DNA from: Streptomyces sp. V4I2
Lineage (GTDB): Bacteria > Actinomycetota > Actinomycetes > Streptomycetales > Streptomycetaceae
Length of the DNA: 64,000 bases
Direction: 5' to 3'
NCBI RefSeq assembly: GCF_030817655.1
Contig: NZ_JAUSZM010000003.1
Span: forward strand, 3,224,001-3,288,000
A program made the position numbers and the translations under genes. Below the pieces are notes generated by a model that was not told the DNA's origin, ran no database searches, and was given only the letters and a program-made list of their open reading frames with translations. Below are positions 60,763 through 64,000 of this stretch, piece by piece; position 1 is the stretch's first letter, and the number at the start of each line of letters is the position of its first letter.

Positions 60763-61067
60763 GGATGAGTTCTCCCAGCCCTTCCAGCATTCTCTGTCTC
60801 ACGCCGAACGTAGGCCCTGGCCGGGGAGGACCACATCAGTCCATGGGAAGGCATCCACCCTTACTTTAGTCAGGACTTTCACCGAGACCTTAGGCAACTG
60901 CCCGACAACTCTTGCCTTGATCCGGTCGGACGACGCAAAGTGGAAAGGCAGTTCCCAGCCAGACGCGGCGGCCGACCCTCGTCTCACCTTTTCTCGTTCC
61001 CATCGAAAGGCTCTTACGCGCTGCCCGGAAACGGCAGCGCACCACCCGCAACCTCATCTGGGGAGCC
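60763..61067. promoter_or_regulatory. Divergent promoter region with AAAGTAA motif
   Basis: 305 bases between the ABC exporter and the NTF2-like gene. ttacttt (60861-60867) is the complement of aaagtaa found at 56288-56294 upstream of the sensor kinase, a possible response-regulator site. The stretch 60855-60910 is lower in GC and probably contains the promoters. GGGGAG at about 61059-61064 is the ribosome site of the NTF2 gene. No gene. Confidence 0.45.
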
Positions 61068-61466
61068 ATGTCTCAGCTCACGAACGAACCCGGCTTAGAG
61101 GAATCCGCACACATCGACCCGGTCAGCGCGGTCCGCACCTACTACCGACTCGTCGACTCCGGCGACGTGCCCGGACTCGTCCGCCTCTTCGCGCCCGACG
61201 CCGAGTACCACCGACCCGGATACACCAAGCTCACCGGCCACGCCGAGCTGGAGCGCTTCTATCGCGAGAAGCGCGTCATCGCCGACGGCACGCACCGTCT
61301 GTCCAAGATCGTGAGCCAGGGCCGCGACGTGGCTGTGCACGGCACCTTCGAAGGGGTGCTGCATGACGGAACGAAGACTTCCGTACGATTCGCCGATTTC
61401 TTCAGCGTGAACACTGCGGGCGCATTTTCGGTGCGTCAGACGTTCTTCTACGCACCACTCGTATGA
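61068..61466 (+). CDS. NTF2-like protein with TTA codon, possible cluster gene
   Basis: 132 residues, cone fold: AVRTYYRLVDSGDVPGLVRLF, then DAEYHRPGYTKLTGHAELERFY and TSVRFADFFSVNTAGAFSVRQT. Codon 10 (61095-61097) is TTA, which in Streptomyces needs the bldA tRNA and marks developmentally timed, often secondary-metabolic genes. The role could be cyclase, isomerase or carrier. It leads a gene set with an aminotransferase and proline-pathway enzymes. Confidence 0.85.
   Translation: MSQLTNEPGLEESAHIDPVSAVRTYYRLVDSGDVPGLVRLFAPDAEYHRPGYTKLTGHAELERFYREKRVIADGTHRLSKIVSQGRDVAVHGTFEGVLHDGTKTSVRFADFFSVNTAGAFSVRQTFFYAPLV
61095..61097 (+). promoter_or_regulatory. TTA (bldA-dependent) leucine codon
   Basis: Codon 10 of the NTF2-like gene reads TTA. 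It is the only in-frame TTA I noticed in the window, and an early position makes translation strongly dependent on the bldA tRNA. Confidence 0.85.
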
Positions 61467-61503
61467 ATCGACTGAGGAAACACACCGGGGGATTGTTTCT
61501 GTC

Positions 61504-62622
61504 ATGCGTAAATGCGATACCACCGCTGCCGACTTCGACCGAATTCCTTTCGGAGAGCAGTTCACGCCGCACATGGTCACTGCCGAGTGGACCGAGCGGG
61601 ACGGCTGGTCGCCACCGCGGCTGAAGCCGTTCGGCGACCTCTCCATGTCCCCGGCCATGGTCGGCCTGCACTACGGCCAGGTCGTCTTCGAGGGCTTGAA
61701 GGCCTACCGCCGGGGCACCGACGCGGTGGCCTGTTTCCGCCCCGCCGATCACGCGGCCCGGCTGAGCCGCTCCGCGCACCGGCTGGCCATTCCCGCACTG
61801 CCCGAGGACAGCCTGCTCACGGCCGTGGACCTGCTCCTCCAGGCCGACGGCGGGTGCCTGCCCGATCGGCCCGGGCTGAGTCTGTACCTGCGCCCGGTGC
61901 TCTACGCGAACGAGGCGAACCTGGCGCTGCGCCCCGCCCGCAGGTATGCGTTCCTGTTGATCGCCTTCGTCACGGGAGGCTTCTTCTCCGACCGTCCGGA
62001 CCCGGTCACGGTCTGGGTCGCCCGCGACTACACGCGCGCGGCCCCGGGCGGCACCGGCAGCGTCAAGTTCGCCGGGAACTACTCCCCGTCGTACGCCGCC
62101 CAGGAGCAGGCCCGCGCCGCCGGCTGCGACCAGGTGGTCTGGCTGGACCCCGTGGAGCGCCAGTGGGTCGAGGAACTCGGCGGCATGAATCTCTTCTTCG
62201 TCCGGGGCAGTGGTCCGTCGGCGCAGCTGATCACGCCGCCGGCGACCGGAACGCTGCTGCCCGGCGTCACCCGGGACTCGCTACTGCACCTGGCCGCAGG
62301 ACACGGACTCGCCGTCCGTGAGGAGCCGCTGTCGATCGGGCAGTGGAAGGCGGAGTGTCTCGACGGCACGATCAACGAGACGTTCGCCAGCGGCACGGCC
62401 GCCGTCGTCACGCCGGTCGGCACCGTCCGCGACGGCGCCGAGTCGTGGCAGGTGGGGACGGGCCTGGCGGGCCCTGTCACGCTCGCGCTGCGCGATGCGC
62501 TGGTCGGCATCCACACCGGGCGGGCACCGGCCCCCGAGGGCTGGCTGCGCACCGTCGGCCTCCGGGACGCGGGACGCGATGACCCGCACCCGCGGGAGAG
62601 CCTGGCCGGCTCGCGGAAGTAG
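61504..62622 (+). CDS. Branched-chain-type aminotransferase (fold type IV)
   Basis: 372 residues, ATG 61504. Family landmarks: LSMSPAMVGLHYGQVVFEGLKAY, LYLRPVLYANEANL, the PLP-lysine in GSVKFAGNYSPS near residue 190 and EELGGMNLFFV. The class transfers amino groups to branched 2-oxo acids. A stand-alone copy next to ProB and ProA suggests a pathway-specific role, for example supplying a non-standard amino acid. The 37-base gap to the NTF2 gene supports an operon. Confidence 0.9.
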   Translation: MRKCDTTAADFDRIPFGEQFTPHMVTAEWTERDGWSPPRLKPFGDLSMSPAMVGLHYGQVVFEGLKAYRRGTDAVACFRPADHAARLSRSAHRLAIPALPEDSLLTAVDLLLQADGGCLPDRPGLSLYLRPVLYANEANLALRPARRYAFLLIAFVTGGFFSDRPDPVTVWVARDYTRAAPGGTGSVKFAGNYSPSYAAQEQARAAGCDQVVWLDPVERQWVEELGGMNLFFVRGSGPSAQLITPPATGTLLPGVTRDSLLHLAAGHGLAVREEPLSIGQWKAECLDGTINETFASGTAAVVTPVGTVRDGAESWQVGTGLAGPVTLALRDALVGIHTGRAPAPEGWLRTVGLRDAGRDDPHPRESLAGSRK

Positions 62623-62714
62623 CGCCACGGCCGGAGCCCTGCTCCGGCGAACGGCCGGCGGTCACCACGGTCTGGCCGACAGTCACCACGGTCTGAAGGA
62701 ACAGGGGGAGTTCC

Positions 62715-63779
62715 ATGCATTCCGGCATGCGTCCGGAACGTGTTGTCATCAAGATCGGCACCTCGTCGCTCATCTCCGCGGGAGAGCCCGACCCCGCGAA
62801 ACTGTCCGCCCTCGCCGACGCGGTGCTGCGGCTGCGCAACGACGGCCGGCAGCCCGTGTTGGTCGCGTCGGGGGCCATCGCCCTGGGCGCCGCACGGCTG
62901 CCACCGGACGGCAGGCTGGGCGGCGCGGCCCGCCAGTTGGCGGCCGCGGTGGGCCAGGGTCTGCTGTTCGAGTCGTTCCGGCACAGCCTGGAACAGCGGT
63001 GCCTGACCGCCGCGCAGGTCCTGCTGACCCCGGTCGACGTGACGGGCCCGGAACACCACGACAGCACCCGTGCGGTGCTGGAGTCCTGCCTCGACACGGG
63101 GCTGGTGCCCGTCGTCAACGAGAACGACACCGTCATGGTGCGCAACAACGACGTTCTCGCCGCGCTGCTGGCGGCCGCGCTGGGGGCCGAGCGGCTGGTG
63201 CTGCTCACTGACGTCCCCGGGCTGTACGAGAGTGACCCGCGACGCGACGCGAATGCCCGGCGGATCCCGGAAGTCCGCGCCATGACGCCCGAGGTCGAAC
63301 GGCTCGCGGGTGCGGCGGCCCGCGGCCCGGGCACCGGCGGTATGCAGGCCAAGCTGTGCGCCGCCTGGATCGCCACGCTGGCCGGCGTGCCCACGGTGAT
63401 CGCGGGCGCGGACGCCGAGGACGCGGTGGTCCGCGCGGTGCGGGGTGAGGACATCGGCACCCTCGTCCACGCCCGTGCCCGGGACAAACAGCCGGGTCTG
63501 CGCCGGCTGTGGCGCGCCCTGTCCGCACCGCCGGCCGCGCGGCTGCACGGCGGTCCGGACACCCGGCGCCTGGTGGCCGACGGCGGACCGCTGACTGTCC
63601 GTCACCTGAAGGCGGGCGAAGAGCCGTTCGAGGCGGACGACGTCGTGGACGTGCTCGACCCGGACGGCCGGGTCGTCGCCCGTGGCCGTACCAGGGTGGC
63701 CTCCGCCGCGCTGCCCGGCGCCGCCGCCGATCTGTCCGTGCTTCACCACACCGAGTACATCAGCCTGTTGGAGGAGTGA
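62715..63779 (+). CDS. proB: Glutamate 5-kinase
   Basis: 354 residues from ATG 62715 (GGGGAG upstream). N-terminal amino-acid kinase domain: VVIKIGTSSL, LVASGAIALGAARL, VVNENDTVMVRNNDVLAA and GTGGMQAKLCAAW. A C-terminal PUA domain follows from about residue 270. It makes glutamyl-5-phosphate, the first step of proline synthesis. It precedes proA by two bases. Streptomyces normally have another proB elsewhere with obg, so this may be a second, pathway-specific copy. Confidence 0.93.
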   Translation: MHSGMRPERVVIKIGTSSLISAGEPDPAKLSALADAVLRLRNDGRQPVLVASGAIALGAARLPPDGRLGGAARQLAAAVGQGLLFESFRHSLEQRCLTAAQVLLTPVDVTGPEHHDSTRAVLESCLDTGLVPVVNENDTVMVRNNDVLAALLAAALGAERLVLLTDVPGLYESDPRRDANARRIPEVRAMTPEVERLAGAAARGPGTGGMQAKLCAAWIATLAGVPTVIAGADAEDAVVRAVRGEDIGTLVHARARDKQPGLRRLWRALSAPPAARLHGGPDTRRLVADGGPLTVRHLKAGEEPFEADDVVDVLDPDGRVVARGRTRVASAALPGAAADLSVLHHTEYISLLEE

Positions 63780-63781
63780 GA

Positions 63782-64000
63782 GTGTCCGCCACCGTTACCG
63801 ACATCTGCCGGCGCGCCCGTGCCGCATCCACCGTCATCCGGGAGCTGACCACCGAGGTCAAGGACCAGGTGCTGCGTGAAATGGCCGACGCGATCGACAC
63901 GGCGGCCGAGGACCTGAAGGAGGCCAACGCCCGTGACGTGGCGGCGGCGCGCGAGGCGGGGACCTCGGCCACCCTGGTCGACCGGCTCACGCTGACCGAC
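63782..64000 (+). CDS. proA: Glutamate-5-semialdehyde dehydrogenase, N-terminal part (runs off window)
   Basis: 73 residues from GTG 63782 are visible (VTDICRRARAAS, TTEVKDQVLREMADAIDTAA, NARDVAAAREAGTS, LVDRLTLTD). They match the ProA N-terminus. It reduces glutamyl phosphate to glutamate semialdehyde, which cyclises to pyrroline-5-carboxylate, and is coupled to proB. The remainder lies beyond the window. Confidence 0.85.
   Translation, partial: MSATVTDICRRARAASTVIRELTTEVKDQVLREMADAIDTAAEDLKEANARDVAAAREAGTSATLVDRLTLTD

Noticed and set aside
1..64000. tRNA or rRNA genes
   Set aside because: No recognisable cloverleaf with TTCRA loop or rRNA signature was noticed by eye; a covariance-model search would be needed to be certain.

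Overview
The window is high-GC actinobacterial DNA, almost certainly Streptomyces or a close relative. The signs are strong third-position G/C bias, many GTG starts, 4-bp GTGA/ATGA gene overlaps, a rare TTA codon in a probable secondary-metabolism gene, and Streptomyces-type families (DUF6153-like, DUF5134, DoxX, NTF2, RHS, prim-pol).

Layout. 1-15.7 kb holds mostly housekeeping and accessory metabolism: a truncated hypothetical, a prim-pol protein, a glycerophosphodiesterase, a TetR regulator, an Rsm22-like methyltransferase, a serine hydrolase coupled to a Bcr/CflA exporter, an oxidoreductase, a PhoD phosphatase, an SDR, a frameshifted aldo/keto reductase, NTF2, DoxX and MazG proteins, and a cysteine-synthase-like enzyme coupled to an MFS exporter. 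15.8-29.3 kb is a copper-handling island: several small His/Cys/Met-bearing envelope proteins that share a C-terminal (L/Q)xRI or RL ending, a DUF305 lipoprotein, a BlaI-M56 sensor pair, an NlpC/P60 hydrolase, a WD-like lipoprotein, a membrane protein pair with a TetR regulator, a frameshifted three-domain multicopper oxidase, a Met-rich DUF5134 protein, and copZ-copA behind a perfect CsoR-type operator.

29.4-38.2 kb is the most unusual part. It is a translationally coupled operon for a stripped-down complex I membrane arm (nuoA, H, J, K, L, M, N). The electron-transfer subunits are missing. In place of NuoB and NuoD there is one fusion protein with a degenerate NuoB-like N-terminus, a His-rich linker of about 200 residues and a degenerate NuoD-like C-terminus. 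A 29-codon micro-ORF sits where nuoI would be. Several ion-translocation and quinone-loop residues are changed. This looks like a redox-inactive, complex-I-derived ion or metal transport machine lying directly beside copper genes.

38.2-40.4 kb is a divergent DHA2 exporter/TetR pair with two clear operators. 40.5-52.1 kb is a secreted polymorphic-toxin locus: a large LamG protein, a 2181-residue RHS/YD-repeat protein with a PD-(D/E)xK-like tip, and two small downstream genes that are candidate immunity genes. 52.4-55.0 kb has an orphan sugar-binding lipoprotein whose stop codon overlaps the predicted end of a TnpB-only IS605-type element. 55.2-60.8 kb carries an esterase, a two-component system with an unusual kinase architecture and an apparent non-AUG response-regulator start, and an ABC exporter. 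61.1-64.0 kb begins what may be a biosynthetic gene cluster: an NTF2-like protein with a TTA codon, a branched-chain aminotransferase, ProB, and the start of ProA, which runs off the window.

Two genes (aldo/keto reductase and multicopper oxidase) carry single-base frameshifts in short homopolymers. They may be sequencing errors or true pseudogenes. No rRNA, tRNA or CRISPR array was recognised.
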